Assembly (NCBI RefSeq): GCF_900089495.1
Contig: NZ_LT605203.1
Span: forward strand, 1,039,562-1,103,561
From: Thiomonas sp. X19
GTDB lineage: Bacteria > Pseudomonadota > Gammaproteobacteria > Burkholderiales > Burkholderiaceae_C
Reading direction: 5' to 3'
DNA: 64,000 nt
Both the position numbers and the translations under genes were made by a program. Of the stretch, positions 23,507-34,890 are shown one piece after another. Below the pieces are notes generated by a model, which saw only the letters and a list, made by a program, of their open reading frames with translations, searched no databases and was not told the DNA's origin. Numbering within the stretch: position 1 is the stretch's first letter; the number at the start of each line of letters is the position of its first letter.

Positions 23507-24004
23507 ATGCCTGCCACGGTCAAGCCCGAAACCGGCGCGGCTGCGGCCTCCGTGCCTGCCGGTGAGGTCGAGCGTCCGCTGGTGCCGGTGGCCGTGGGCG
23601 TGCTGCTGCGGGCCGACGGCAGTTTCCTGCTCGCCAGCCGCCCGGTCGGCAAGCCCTACGCGGGCTATTGGGAATTTCCGGGGGGCAAGATCGAGCCGGG
23701 TGAAACCTTGCTGCAGGCGCTGGAGCGCGAGTTGCACGAGGAACTCGATATCCACGCGCCGCATGCCAGCTTCTGGCGTTCATGCGTCGTGGACTATCCG
23801 CATGCGCGGGTGGAGTTGCAGTTCTGCAAGGTGACGCATTGGCAAGGCCAGATGCGCCCCTGCGAAGGCCAGGACATCGCGTGGCAGCAACTGCCCGTGA
23901 CGGTCGCGCCGGTGTTGCCGGGCACCATCCCCGTGTTGCAATGGTTGGCGCAGGAGCGCAGTCACGAAGGACCGACCCATCAGGGGCCGACGCACTTGAC
24001 CTGA
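23507..24004 (+). CDS. mutT: MutT-like Nudix hydrolase (probable 8-oxo-dGTP diphosphatase)
   Basis: 165 residues with a full Nudix box around GGKIEPGE...RELHEELDI, and the flanking GYWEFPGG seen in MutT proteins that clean 8-oxo-dGTP from the nucleotide pool. The ATG lies 4 bp after the DUF815 stop. The C-terminus has a short repeat, HEGPTHQGPTHLT, that is not family-conserved. Substrate is inferred from family resemblance. It is convergent with yacG. Confidence 0.85.
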   Translation: MPATVKPETGAAAASVPAGEVERPLVPVAVGVLLRADGSFLLASRPVGKPYAGYWEFPGGKIEPGETLLQALERELHEELDIHAPHASFWRSCVVDYPHARVELQFCKVTHWQGQMRPCEGQDIAWQQLPVTVAPVLPGTIPVLQWLAQERSHEGPTHQGPTHLT

Positions 24005-24083
24005 TCGGGGCCGTTAGCCGCTTGTTTTGCAATGGGGCGCGGCCAAGCCGCACATGCCGGGCGCGTGCTGCAGCTGCGAGGCT

Positions 24084-24329
24084 TCAGTGGCTGATGGGCT
24101 TGTCGCCGGAACTCGATGCCGGCCCGCTGCTTTCGCCGCCGTCTTCGTCATCCACCGAGGGCTGGGTGGCCACCCGGTAGTTTTCGCTGGCCCAGGCACC
24201 GAAATCCAGGTTCTTGCAGCGCTCACTGCAAAACGGCCGCCACGGATTGTCGGCCGCGTAGCGGCTGGGGCCGCCGCAGGCAGGGCAACGCACGGTGCGC
24301 ACGGCGGGTGCGGTGGTCGAGGCGGTCAT
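24084..24329 (-). CDS. yacG: Zinc-binding protein YacG (DNA gyrase inhibitor family)
   Basis: 81 residues with the four-Cys zinc site CPACGG...FCSERCK followed by the [13 protein letters not shown] block. E. coli YacG binds GyrB and inhibits gyrase. Its ATG overlaps the zapD stop (ATGA), which fixes the start. It is the last gene of the pilBCD-coaE-zapD-yacG run. The acidic Ser/Gly/Asp tail is normal for the family. Confidence 0.9.
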   Translation of the reverse strand: MTASTTAPAVRTVRCPACGGPSRYAADNPWRPFCSERCKNLDFGAWASENYRVATQPSVDDEDGGESSGPASSSGDKPISH

Positions 24330-25078
24330 GGGCAAAGGGCAATCTCAAAAGCCACATCCGTGGTCACGGGCCTGAGCTTCCAGTCAACGTCTGGCCGCAT
24401 GTAGCGCACCGAGACCATCAGCCGGTGGCCCGTGGTTTCGGGGACGACCCCCAAAGCACCATCGACGCGCAGGCGCATGAGCTGGAAGCTGCGGCCGCCG
24501 AGGTTTTGCTGGTACACGCCCCCAGGGGCCAGGGCCTTGTGCGGCGTACCGGAGTCGCGCAGCAGGCGCAGCAGCAATTCCACGCCCATGGCCAGGGGGC
24601 CGAAGCATTCCATCCAGCGCGCCATGTCCAGCCGACGCTGGTCTTCGGGCAGGTGCTGCCAGGCGTAATAGGCTGGCAGATCGAACTCGCAGGTTCCGCC
24701 CGGAATGCTGGCGCGGCTGCGGATGGCCATCAGCCATTCGTTGTCGAGCAGGGGCTGGCCGGGTTTGCCGAGTTGCTGGCTCAGGCACTGGAAGGCCGCG
24801 TCGAGTTCGGCGAGAACCTCGTCGAGCGTCTGCTCGGAAACTGCTGGGTTGCCGCGGAAGCTGAGAAACTGTTGCCGTTGCCGCTCCAGGTCCTTGAGCA
24901 GTTCGGACTTGAGATCCTGGCGCGTGGCCACGTCCATGATCTCGAACAGCGAGAGCAGGGCGAAATGATGGTCAAAGGGGTGGGCGCGCTGCAGCAGGAA
25001 ATGGACCCGGCGAAACAGGTATTCGAGTCGCAGCATGGTGCGAACGCGCTCGCTCAGGGGGTATTCGTAGAGGATCAC
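24326..25078 (-). CDS. zapD: Z-ring associated protein ZapD
   Basis: 250 residues from a GTG start at 25078, giving [19 protein letters not shown], the conserved ZapD beginning; the length matches E. coli ZapD (247). ZapD binds the FtsZ C-terminal peptide and bundles filaments. Conserved blocks include [16 protein letters not shown] and FQLMRLRVD. The upstream open frame lacks similarity and was excluded. It sits in the coaE-zapD-yacG order common in proteobacteria. Confidence 0.92.
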   Translation of the reverse strand: MILYEYPLSERVRTMLRLEYLFRRVHFLLQRAHPFDHHFALLSLFEIMDVATRQDLKSELLKDLERQRQQFLSFRGNPAVSEQTLDEVLAELDAAFQCLSQQLGKPGQPLLDNEWLMAIRSRASIPGGTCEFDLPAYYAWQHLPEDQRRLDMARWMECFGPLAMGVELLLRLLRDSGTPHKALAPGGVYQQNLGGRSFQLMRLRVDGALGVVPETTGHRLMVSVRYMRPDVDWKLRPVTTDVAFEIALCP

Positions 25079-25174
25079 GGGCCGGGTCGGGTGGGTACTG
25101 CAGCAGGCGGACGGTCGGCCTTCCTTGGCCTGCATCCTCACAGCGTCGCATTGTCATGCATGTGCGGTGGGAAT

Positions 25175-25822
25175 TCAAATGCGGCGGGCGATTTGCAGGT
25201 ACTGCCCATGCAAGTCGCGGGTACGGGCTTGGAGTGCGGCGAGGTCGGTGCTGTTGTCGATCAGATCGTCGGCAGCAGCACGGCGCGCTTCGCGCGTGGC
25301 TTGCGTGGCCATGATGGCACGCACCTGTGACGCATCCAGGTTCGATCTGCGCATGACGCGTTCGATTTGCAAATCTTCGGCGCAGTCGACCACGGCGATG
25401 CGGTCCACCACGCCTCGCCAGCGCTCCAGACCCTCGACCAGGAGGGGTACGACGAGCACGAGGTAGGCACCCTGCGCCAGGGCCGCGCGCTCCCGCAGGA
25501 CCCGACCGATGCGCGGATGAAGGATGGCTTCGAGCTGGTGGCGCCGGCCCGGGTCGGCGAATACGGCGGCGCGCATGCGTGCGCGGTCGAGCCCGCCGTC
25601 GGCGGTGATCATCGCGGCGCCGAAGGCCTCGCCAATGGGCGCGATGGCAGCGCCGCCCGGTGCAGTGAGTTCGTGGGCGATGACATCGGCGTCAAGCACG
25701 CTCGCCCCCCATGCGGCCAGCAGATGGGCCACGGCCGACTTGCCCGAGCCAATGCCACCCGTGAGTCCGATGGTGAGTTTCGCGGCCAATCGCCGCGTCG
25801 TGGTGGCAGTGTTTCCGGTCAC
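25175..25822 (-). CDS. coaE: Dephospho-CoA kinase CoaE
   Basis: Last enzyme of coenzyme A synthesis, phosphorylating dephospho-CoA. It has 215 residues with P-loop GGIGSGKS at 22-29, then DADVIAHEL, ILHPRI and VPLLVE, all CoaE signatures. The start is apparently GTG at 25822, 13 bp after the pilD stop. It belongs to the pil-coaE-zapD-yacG operon. Confidence 0.94.
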   Translation of the reverse strand: MTGNTATTTRRLAAKLTIGLTGGIGSGKSAVAHLLAAWGASVLDADVIAHELTAPGGAAIAPIGEAFGAAMITADGGLDRARMRAAVFADPGRRHQLEAILHPRIGRVLRERAALAQGAYLVLVVPLLVEGLERWRGVVDRIAVVDCAEDLQIERVMRRSNLDASQVRAIMATQATREARRAAADDLIDNSTDLAALQARTRDLHGQYLQIARRI

Positions 25823-25835
25823 GCGTCGTGGCAGA

Positions 25836-26705
25836 TCAAGCGCCGCCGGGCAGCACCCAGGCGATCAGCCGCTGCGGCCCGAGCAGCAACATGATCAGGC
25901 CCGCGGCCGCCAGGAAAGGGCCGAAGGGTATGGGTTTGCCGCGCTCGGCCAGCCCGCTGAATTGCAGTGCGATGCCGATGACGGCACCGGCAATGGCCGA
26001 CAATAGGATGATGGGCAAGAGCGCCATGGCACCGAACCAGGCTCCCAGCGCGGCGAACAGTTTGAAGTCGCCATAGCCCATGCCTTCCTTGCCGGTGAGC
26101 AGTTTGAACGCCTGGTAGATGCTCCACAGGCTGGCGTAACCAAGGGCCGCCCCCCAGACCGCCTGCGGCAAAAAGCCAGGGTCGAGCACGGCATGCAGCA
26201 ACAGGCCCAGCCACAGCAGCGGCAGGGTGATGCCGTCGGGCAGCAGGGTGGTGTCGTAGTCGATGAAAGCCAGGGCAATGAGCCCCCACAGCAGCAGCAC
26301 CAGTCCGAGTGACCAGGGTGTGAGCCCCTGCAGCACGATCACGGCCGCCGTGAGCACGGCGGTCAGCAGTTCGACCAGCGGATAGCGCACCGAGATGCGC
26401 GTGCCACAAGACGAGCACTTGCCGCGCAGCAGCAGCCAACTCAGCAGTGGAATGTTCTCCCACCAGCGAATGGCATGGCCGCATTGCCCGCAGCGCGAGC
26501 GCGGATGCATCAGGTTGAAGGCTTCGCTGCTGGGCAGTTCGGCGTCGGGGTGCAGCGTGGCGTGGGCGTCGTGCTGCCAGGCGCGCTCGAGCATCACCGG
26601 CAGGCGGTAGATGACGACATTGAGAAAACTGCCCACGGCCAAGCCCACCAGCGCGGCCGCCATCACCCAGAAACCGGCGGGGAGCGCGGCCCATGCAGCG
26701 GGCAT
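25836..26705 (-). CDS. pilD: Type IV prepilin peptidase / N-methyltransferase PilD
   Basis: Membrane aspartic protease that removes the leader from type IV pilins and methylates the new N-terminus. It has 289 residues. GSFLNVVIYRLP is followed by the cytoplasmic two-CxxC zinc loop (Cys72, Cys75, Cys97, Cys100). The catalytic aspartates are D149 (FIDYD) and D213 (GYGD). ATG 26705 lies 2 bp after the pilC stop. It has about seven or eight membrane helices. Confidence 0.95.
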   Translation of the reverse strand: MPAAWAALPAGFWVMAAALVGLAVGSFLNVVIYRLPVMLERAWQHDAHATLHPDAELPSSEAFNLMHPRSRCGQCGHAIRWWENIPLLSWLLLRGKCSSCGTRISVRYPLVELLTAVLTAAVIVLQGLTPWSLGLVLLLWGLIALAFIDYDTTLLPDGITLPLLWLGLLLHAVLDPGFLPQAVWGAALGYASLWSIYQAFKLLTGKEGMGYGDFKLFAALGAWFGAMALLPIILLSAIAGAVIGIALQFSGLAERGKPIPFGPFLAAAGLIMLLLGPQRLIAWVLPGGA

Positions 26706-26707
26706 GA

Positions 26708-27928
26708 TCAACCGACGACCTTGCCGAGATTGAAAATGGGCAAGTACATGGCGATGACCAAGCCGCCGATGAGCACGCCGAGCACCACGATGATGATGGG
26801 CTCCAGCAGGCTCGACAGCGCCTTCACCAACTCATCGACTTCGGCCTCGTAGATATCGGCGGCCTTGGACAGCATTTGGTCGAGCGAGCCGGACTCTTCG
26901 CCAATGGATGCCATCTGCAGCACCAGAGGCGGAAACACCCCGGTGGTTTGCATCGACAAGGTCAGGCTGGTGCCGGTGGACACGTCCTGTTGGATTTTCT
27001 CGGTGGCGCGCTGGTAGACGATATTGCCTGAAGCGCCGCCCACGGAGTCCAGTGCTTCGACCAGGGGAACGCCGGCGCCGAACATGGTCGCCAGGGTCCG
27101 GGTCCAGCGGGCGAGCGTGCCCTTGAGCACCAGATCGCCGAAGACGGGGAGCCGCAGCATCATGCGATCGACAAACTCCTTCACCTTGTCCGAGCGCTTC
27201 CAGGACTGCAGCAGGAAATAGCCGCCGATGAACAGCGTGCCGAACAGGATGTACCAGTAATGGACGAAAAAATTGGATATGGCGATGACCACCAGCGTGG
27301 GCGTTGGAAGGCTGGCGCCAAACTGACTGAAGACGTCCTGGAAGGTCGGCACGACGAACAGCATGATGATGGTGACCACGATCATGGCCACGATCATCAC
27401 CGCGATCGGGTAGGTGAGCGCGGACTTGATCTTGCTGCGTATGGCGAGGGTCTTTTCCTGGTAGGTGGCAAGGCGATCGAGGATCAACTCGAGCATGCCG
27501 GCCTCTTCGCCGGCTTCGACCAGATTGCAATAGAGATGATCGAAGTATTTGGGAAATTTACGAAACGCGGCCGACAAGCTCGTGCCGGTTTCGACGTCGT
27601 TGCGAATTTCAGAGATCAGCCTCGCCATCGATGGATTGGGGTGGCTGCGCCCGACGATGTCGAACGACTGCAGCAGCGGCACCCCGGCCCGCAACATGGT
27701 GGCCATCTGCCGTGTGAACGTGGTCAGATCCTTGGACTTGATGGCCTTGCCGCCTCCGACCCTGCGCTTCTTGACCTTGGTGGCCAAGATGCCCTGACGT
27801 CGCAGCGACGCTTTGACGATGTTCTCGCTGCTCGCGCGTATTTCGCCGCGCTGCAGTTTGCCCTGGCGATCCTTTCCCTCCCAGACGAAGAGAAAATCCT
27901 TGGGGGTGCGCATTACGGCTGTTGCCAT
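26708..27928 (-). CDS. pilC: Type IV pilus inner-membrane platform protein PilC
   Basis: 406 residues, a GspF/PilC-type platform that couples the PilB and PilT motors to pilus growth. There are two T2SSF repeats, each a cytoplasmic helical bundle followed by membrane helices. FTRQMATMLRAGVPL and WTRTLATMFGAGVPLVEAL mark the two repeats. The C-terminal hydrophobic helix ends in LPIFNLGKVVG. It is 25 bp after pilB. Confidence 0.96.
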   Translation of the reverse strand: MATAVMRTPKDFLFVWEGKDRQGKLQRGEIRASSENIVKASLRRQGILATKVKKRRVGGGKAIKSKDLTTFTRQMATMLRAGVPLLQSFDIVGRSHPNPSMARLISEIRNDVETGTSLSAAFRKFPKYFDHLYCNLVEAGEEAGMLELILDRLATYQEKTLAIRSKIKSALTYPIAVMIVAMIVVTIIMLFVVPTFQDVFSQFGASLPTPTLVVIAISNFFVHYWYILFGTLFIGGYFLLQSWKRSDKVKEFVDRMMLRLPVFGDLVLKGTLARWTRTLATMFGAGVPLVEALDSVGGASGNIVYQRATEKIQQDVSTGTSLTLSMQTTGVFPPLVLQMASIGEESGSLDQMLSKAADIYEAEVDELVKALSSLLEPIIIVVLGVLIGGLVIAMYLPIFNLGKVVG

Positions 27929-27953
27929 GGGTCCTCCGGTTGCAGCCTGTTGT

Positions 27954-29705
27954 TCATTCGTTGGTCACGGCCAACACCTCTTCGAGCGAGGTGAGTCCCT
28001 GCTTGACCTTGATGAGTCCCGACTCGCGCAGGGTGCGTACACCATCGCGCTTGGCCTGGTCAGCAATGTCGAGCGCCGTGCCGTGATTCAGGATGATGCG
28101 TTGGATTTCTTCACTGATGGGCATGGCCTGGTAGATGCCCAGTCGCCCTTTGTAGCCGCTGCCGCTGCAGGCGCTGCACTTGCCGGGCTTGTAGGGCTTC
28201 CAGGAGCCGTCCAGGTCGGCATCTTTGAACCCGGCCTCGAGCAAGGCTGCCGACGGGATGTCCATCGGCGACTTGCACTGGGGGCAAAGCTTGCGTGCCA
28301 GACGCTGAGCGGTGATGAGAATCACGCTGGAGGCGATGTTGAATGCCGGCACACCCATATTCATCAAACGTGTGAGCGTTGTCGGGGCGTCGTTGGTGTG
28401 CAGGGTCGAGAACACCATGTGCCCGGTCTGCGCGGCCTTGATGGAGATGTCCGCCGTTTCCAGATCGCGAATTTCGCCGACCATGATGATGTCGGGATCC
28501 TGACGCAGGAAGGCCCGCAAGGCCGTGGCGAAATTCAGGCCGGCCTTCTCGTTCACGTTGACCTGGTTGACGCCGGGAAGATTGATTTCCGCCGGATCTT
28601 CAGCCGTGGAGATATTGACGCCCGGCTGGTTGAGCAGGTTCAGGTAGGAATAGAGCGACACCGTTTTGCCGCTGCCCGTGGGGCCGGTGACCAGCACCAT
28701 GCCATAGGGACGTTTGATGGCGCGCATCACGCGCTCTTTTTCATCCGGCTCATAGCCCAGGGATTCAATGCCCATCTTGGCAAGGGACGAGTCCAGGATC
28801 CGGATGACGATTTTTTCGCCGTGGATGGTCGGCAAGGTGCTGATGCGGAAGTCGATGGACTTATCGGGGCCAAAGCGCAGTTTCATGCGCCCGTCCTGCG
28901 GTACGCGGCGTTCAGCGATGTCCAGACGCGAAATCACCTTGATGCGCGAGGCCAGTTTTTCTTTGATGGCGACAGGCGGCTGGGCAATTTCACGCAACTC
29001 GCCATCGACGCGGAAGCGGATTCGATAAAAGTTCTCGAAGGGCTCGAAGTGCAGGTCGGACGCTCGCATATTGATCGCATCCACCAGCATTTTTTGCAGA
29101 AAGCGCACCACCGGGGCATCGTCAATGTCTGCGCCCGCGGCCGCGTCTTTTTCGGCGCTGGCGTCCCTGGAGCCATCGTCAAGATCGCCGAGGTCAAAAT
29201 CCTCACCGACCAGGGCATTGATCTGGGTGCTGGCGGATTGGGTGCTCTGCTCGATCCAGCGCAATAATTTGTCGTACTCGACCACAACCAGGTCGACCGC
29301 GGCCTGGGTCTGAAATTTGATCTTGTCTTCAGCCTCATGGTCGGCGGGATCGGCCGTTGCCACCACCAGTTTGTTGCCGCGCTTGATCAGCGGAAGAACT
29401 TTGTAGGCCTGGATGATTTTGGGATCGAGCACGCCAGGCGGCACCCGGGCAGGGTCTAGCGCGTCGAGGTCGAGCATGGGTAGCGCAAACGTCTTGCTGA
29501 CCCAGTGCGCAAGGTCTGCTGCGCTCATGGAGCCGCTGGACAGCAGGGTTGCGATGAAGCTCGTTCGCGATTCGACTGCGCGCTTCTGGATTTGCTCGGC
29601 TACAGCGCGCTGCAACTGATCCGATTGCACCAATGCATGTCCAAGCCCGGATAGCTGGGTGGACGATTTGCTTTGCGTCGGGGATGCTGCGAGAACTGTC
29701 GACAT
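27954..29705 (-). CDS. pilB: Type IV pilus extension ATPase PilB
   Basis: Hexameric GspE/PilB ATPase that powers pilus assembly. It has 583 residues. The N-terminal MshEN-type domain is followed by a Walker A, GPTGSGKT, at 341-348, Walker B and His boxes (IIMVGEIRD, STLHTND). The tetracysteine zinc motif is at Cys474, Cys477, Cys510 and Cys513. It is the first gene of the operon. The major pilin gene is not in this window. Confidence 0.96.
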   Translation of the reverse strand: MSTVLAASPTQSKSSTQLSGLGHALVQSDQLQRAVAEQIQKRAVESRTSFIATLLSSGSMSAADLAHWVSKTFALPMLDLDALDPARVPPGVLDPKIIQAYKVLPLIKRGNKLVVATADPADHEAEDKIKFQTQAAVDLVVVEYDKLLRWIEQSTQSASTQINALVGEDFDLGDLDDGSRDASAEKDAAAGADIDDAPVVRFLQKMLVDAINMRASDLHFEPFENFYRIRFRVDGELREIAQPPVAIKEKLASRIKVISRLDIAERRVPQDGRMKLRFGPDKSIDFRISTLPTIHGEKIVIRILDSSLAKMGIESLGYEPDEKERVMRAIKRPYGMVLVTGPTGSGKTVSLYSYLNLLNQPGVNISTAEDPAEINLPGVNQVNVNEKAGLNFATALRAFLRQDPDIIMVGEIRDLETADISIKAAQTGHMVFSTLHTNDAPTTLTRLMNMGVPAFNIASSVILITAQRLARKLCPQCKSPMDIPSAALLEAGFKDADLDGSWKPYKPGKCSACSGSGYKGRLGIYQAMPISEEIQRIILNHGTALDIADQAKRDGVRTLRESGLIKVKQGLTSLEEVLAVTNE

Positions 29706-29868
29706 GGTGGCGGAGTATGGCTAGTGCATGATGCTGGTTGCCCGCCACTTTGTAAATCAGGCCTCGTGCGGGTAACGCCCCGTGAGGGGAATTCTGTCGC
29801 AGATTCGCAAGTTTTTTGCGTTGAAGCCTACCTTGGCTGGTGCTTCCCGGGTGCTCCCAACCGCAAGG

Positions 29869-29900
29869 CAAAAACAAAAACGGCCGCATATGGCGACCGT
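29869..29900 (-). terminator. Rho-independent terminator after tRNA-Pro
   Basis: On the - strand, ACGGTCGC (29893-29900) pairs with GCGGCCGT (29880-29887) with one G-U, and a TTTTTGTTTT run follows. It sits 16 bp beyond the CCA end of the tRNA gene. The remaining sequence up to the pilB start (29706-29868) holds the pilB upstream region with no clear promoter match. Confidence 0.75.
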
Positions 29901-29915
29901 CAGTTTCGGGAATTC

Positions 29916-29992
29916 TGGTCGGGGTGAGAGGATTCGAACCTCCGGCCTCTACGTCCCGAACGTAGCGCTCTACCAGGCTAAGCTACACCCCG
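29916..29992 (-). tRNA. tRNA-Pro, anticodon CGG
   Basis: 77 nt including an encoded CCA. The acceptor stem CGGGGTG pairs with CACCCCG, discriminator A. The anticodon stem is CTACG/CGTAG around the loop TTCGGGA, so the anticodon is CGG, reading CCG. The T-arm GGTTCGAATCC is standard. It lies 35 bp downstream of the ispB stop on the same strand. Confidence 0.95.
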
Positions 29993-30027
29993 ATGGGAAA
30001 AACGCAATGGATCGCTGCAAACAAAAC

Positions 30028-31008
30028 TCATGCGTTGCGATCCAAAGAGTAAGCGCACAAGTCTATCAGAGCTTCGCGCTCGGGACTCGGCTCCAGGCCT
30101 TCGAGCAGGGCGCGCGCACTGCTCAATTCAGCCTGGGCTGTTTCATGCACGGTGTCCAGCGCACCGCAGTCCCGAACGATCTGCAAAATGCGCGGCATAT
30201 TCTGGGTTTCGCCATGGCGAATGGCGTTTTGAATGAGTTCGCGCTCGGTTTGTGTCCCGCGCTGCATGGCAACGATCAGCGGCAGCGTGGGCTTGCCCTC
30301 GCGCAGATCGTCGCCGACGTTTTTGCCCATCTCCTCCGCCTCGCCGTTGTAGTCCAGCGCATCATCGATGAGCTGGAATGCCGTGCCGATGGCGCGGCCA
30401 CAAGCCGCGGAGGCATCCTCGTGCTTCGTGTCCACGCCGGCCAGCACGGCGCCTATGCGTGCCGCCGCATCGAACAGGGTCGCAGTCTTGTAGCCGATGA
30501 CCTGGAGATAGCGCTCCACGCCGACCTCGGGGTCGTGCATGTTCAGGAGCTGTAGCACCTCGCCTTCGGCGATCACATTCGTCGCATCCGCCAGAATTTG
30601 CAGGATGCGCAGATTGCCGGCCGTGACCATCATCTGGAAGGCGCGCGAATAGAGAAAGTCGCCAGCCAGGACGCTCGCGGCATTGCCGAATCGCGCATTG
30701 GAGGTTTTGCGCCCACGCCGCAAGTCCGACTCATCGACGACGTCGTCGTGCAGCAGGGTCGCCGTATGGATCAGCTCGACCACTGCGGCCAAGGTGTGAT
30801 GGTGTGGCCCGTTGTAGCCATGCGCCTTGGCCATCAGCAGGAGCAGGGCGGGACGCAGGCGCTTGCCGCCAGCGGAAATGATGTGGCCGCTGATGGCATT
30901 GATCAGCTGCACTTCGGAGGTCAGGTTTTGCCGGATGCTTGCGTCGACTTCACGCATGTCCTGTGCAATGGGAGCGAGGATCGATTGAATCGAATGCGAA
31001 GAAGTCAC
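30028..31008 (-). CDS. ispB: Polyprenyl diphosphate synthase (octaprenyl type) IspB
   Basis: Trans-prenyltransferase that makes the ubiquinone side chain. It has 326 residues from a GTG start at 31008. The two aspartate-rich Mg-binding motifs are DDVVD at 88-92 and DDALD at 215-219; GGKRLRP near 47-53 binds IPP. The frame continues upstream without family similarity, so the GTG was chosen. It is divergent from rplU, the classic ispB/rplU arrangement. Chain length is inferred. Confidence 0.92.
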   Translation of the reverse strand: MTSSHSIQSILAPIAQDMREVDASIRQNLTSEVQLINAISGHIISAGGKRLRPALLLLMAKAHGYNGPHHHTLAAVVELIHTATLLHDDVVDESDLRRGRKTSNARFGNAASVLAGDFLYSRAFQMMVTAGNLRILQILADATNVIAEGEVLQLLNMHDPEVGVERYLQVIGYKTATLFDAAARIGAVLAGVDTKHEDASAACGRAIGTAFQLIDDALDYNGEAEEMGKNVGDDLREGKPTLPLIVAMQRGTQTERELIQNAIRHGETQNMPRILQIVRDCGALDTVHETAQAELSSARALLEGLEPSPEREALIDLCAYSLDRNA

Positions 31009-31154
31009 GAAGTGTGCGGGTTCAAGGTTGGGTCCGCGCGCGTGGCGCGAAAGCTGTGGTGCAGGGCCTTGGGCAATTTTATAGGGCTGCCCATCTCGTC
31101 CCTGGCGCCAGGGCTTGGGCATCGGCCTGGGGCCGCGGCAGCGCAAGGCTCTGT

Positions 31155-31160
31155 TATGAT
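31155..31160 (+). promoter_or_regulatory. Possible extended -10 promoter element for rplU-rpmA
   Basis: TGTTATGAT occurs in the ispB-rplU intergenic region, giving TATGAT with an upstream TG. No good -35 is seen at the right spacing. It would give a leader of about 100 nt containing the hairpin at 31220-31244. Confidence 0.35.
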
Positions 31161-31219
31161 GCACGGTTCATCGGTTTTTGCAATTTGCAAGTCAAATTGC
31201 GCGCTGGATGAATTGTGAC

Positions 31220-31244
31220 CAGCCTTTCATCGAATGGAAGGCTG
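31220..31244 (+). promoter_or_regulatory. Hairpin in the rplU mRNA leader
   Basis: An 11-bp stem (31220-31230 with 31234-31244, one G-U) with a CGA loop sits just upstream of the ribosome binding site (AGGAG, about 15 bp before the rplU ATG). Its position suits translational autoregulation by a ribosomal protein, but that is inference. Confidence 0.45.
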
Positions 31245-31270
31245 TACGTTCAATTTTCAGGAGTAGTCAT

Positions 31271-31582
31271 ATGTATGCGGTCATAAAAACCGGCGGCAAG
31301 CAATACAAGGTTTGCGCCGGCGAAAAGATCAAGGTAGAACAGTTACCCGCAGACATTGGCCAAGACATCGTGATCGATCAGGTGCTTGCCGTATTCAGCG
31401 GCGAGGACACCCGGATCGGCACTCCCCTTGTGGCGGGTGCGGCGGTGACAGCCAAAGTTTTGTCGCATGGGCGTGGCGAGAAGGTGCGTATTTTCAAGAT
31501 GCGCCGCCGCAAGCACTACCAAAAGCATCAAGGGCATCGGCAGAATTACACCGAGCTGCAGATCGAAAGCATCGCGGCGTAA
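31271..31582 (+). CDS. rplU: 50S ribosomal protein L21
   Basis: 103 residues starting [14 protein letters not shown], with the [20 protein letters not shown] block that is diagnostic of L21. Preceded by CAGGAGTAGTCAT. rpmA follows after 12 bp. The upstream in-frame extension is non-conserved and was excluded. Confidence 0.98.
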   Translation: MYAVIKTGGKQYKVCAGEKIKVEQLPADIGQDIVIDQVLAVFSGEDTRIGTPLVAGAAVTAKVLSHGRGEKVRIFKMRRRKHYQKHQGHRQNYTELQIESIAA

Positions 31583-31594
31583 GGAGAACCAAAC

Positions 31595-31867
31595 ATGGCA
31601 CAGAAAAAAGGCGGCGGCTCAACCCGCAACGGACGCGATTCAGAAGCCAAACGGCTGGGCGTCAAGGCATTCGGCGGTGAGGCCATTCCGGCTGGCTCCA
31701 TCATCGTGCGTCAGCGTGGTACGCGTTTTCACGCGGGCGTCAACGTCGGCATGGGCAAGGATCACACCCTGTTCGCGTTGGTTGATGGTCAGGTTCAATT
31801 CGGCCGCAAGGGCGAGCACAACCGCCAGTTCGTCAATATCACTCCGCTGAAATCGGCCGAGGCCTGA
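31595..31867 (+). CDS. rpmA: 50S ribosomal protein L27
   Basis: 90 residues. The start [20 protein letters not shown] is the flexible N-terminal tail that reaches the peptidyl-transferase centre; [17 protein letters not shown] is the family core. Ribosome site AAGGAG lies upstream. rplU-rpmA-obgE order is standard. Confidence 0.98.
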   Translation: MAQKKGGGSTRNGRDSEAKRLGVKAFGGEAIPAGSIIVRQRGTRFHAGVNVGMGKDHTLFALVDGQVQFGRKGEHNRQFVNITPLKSAEA

Positions 31868-31923
31868 AGTCGGCAAGTGCCGGAGTCCCGCGGCACGGTG
31901 ATTGGCTGTATCCAAGTTTGACC

Positions 31924-31978
31924 CAAGCCCCGGCTTGCAGCCACTGGCATCCTGCCGGGGCAGGCAAGTCGGGGCTTG
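31924..31978. repeat. Large hairpin between rpmA and obgE
   Basis: A 15-bp stem (31924-31938 with 31964-31978, one G-U) encloses a 25-nt loop that can itself fold. No T-run follows. It may be a processing or attenuation structure separating ribosomal-protein from obgE expression. The rest of the 233-bp gap shows no gene. Confidence 0.5.
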
Positions 31979-32034
31979 TGCTTTGAACGCACTGTGTGCA
32001 GCAGGCTGAACTTCCGAGTCGGAGTTTGGTATGA

Positions 32035-34306
<2,272 letters not shown>

Positions 34307-34317
34307 TCCGGCGCCGC

Positions 34318-34890
34318 TCAGGGGGTGGGTTGCACGGTGCGGATGCCCTGCTTGAGCCTTGCGACCATCTCGGCACTTGAGCCCGCGGCCAACCGCCCCT
34401 TGCAGAGATAGTCGGTATCGAGCACGGCATGGATGCGGGTGAACCCGCCAGCATTGACACTGCGCCAGTCGCTCGACGGATTGGGTACCCAACGCTTGGC
34501 GCTCGCACTCCAGACGCCGTAGATATGCCAGCTATCTTGGGCGCAATCCAGGCCTTCGTAGCTGATGTTGCTGGGGCCTTGCGGACTGCGGGCGACCAGG
34601 GTGTAGCGCACCAGCGCATCGCCAGCGAGGCTGATGCTGGGGAGGTCAACGAAAAACTCAAGCGTCGACCCGCCGGTGACGGCGACCTTTTGCAGGCCGT
34701 TGTCTTGCGGAGCCATGGGAAACTCCACTGGGGCGACCGTTGCCTGAGGTTTGGACGGCTCCAGCAGACCCTGTGAGCCGTTCGCGCTTTGCGCCGAGGC
34801 TGGGCCGGCGGCGAGACCGAGCAACAGGCCGCAAGACAGCGCATGCAGAGTGTGACGGAATTGGGGTTTCCAAGCAATCGCAGCAATCAT
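34318..34890 (-). CDS. CNP1-like family secreted protein
   Basis: 190 residues with an N-terminal signal peptide (hydrophobic [17 protein letters not shown], likely cleavage ASA/Q). The rest resembles the CNP1-like family found beside rppH in Burkholderiales; it includes [20 protein letters not shown] and a Cys-containing [12 protein letters not shown]. Function is unknown; export to the periplasm is inferred. The ATG overlaps the rppH stop. Confidence 0.75.
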   Translation of the reverse strand: MIAAIAWKPQFRHTLHALSCGLLLGLAAGPASAQSANGSQGLLEPSKPQATVAPVEFPMAPQDNGLQKVAVTGGSTLEFFVDLPSISLAGDALVRYTLVARSPQGPSNISYEGLDCAQDSWHIYGVWSASAKRWVPNPSSDWRSVNAGGFTRIHAVLDTDYLCKGRLAAGSSAEMVARLKQGIRTVQPTP

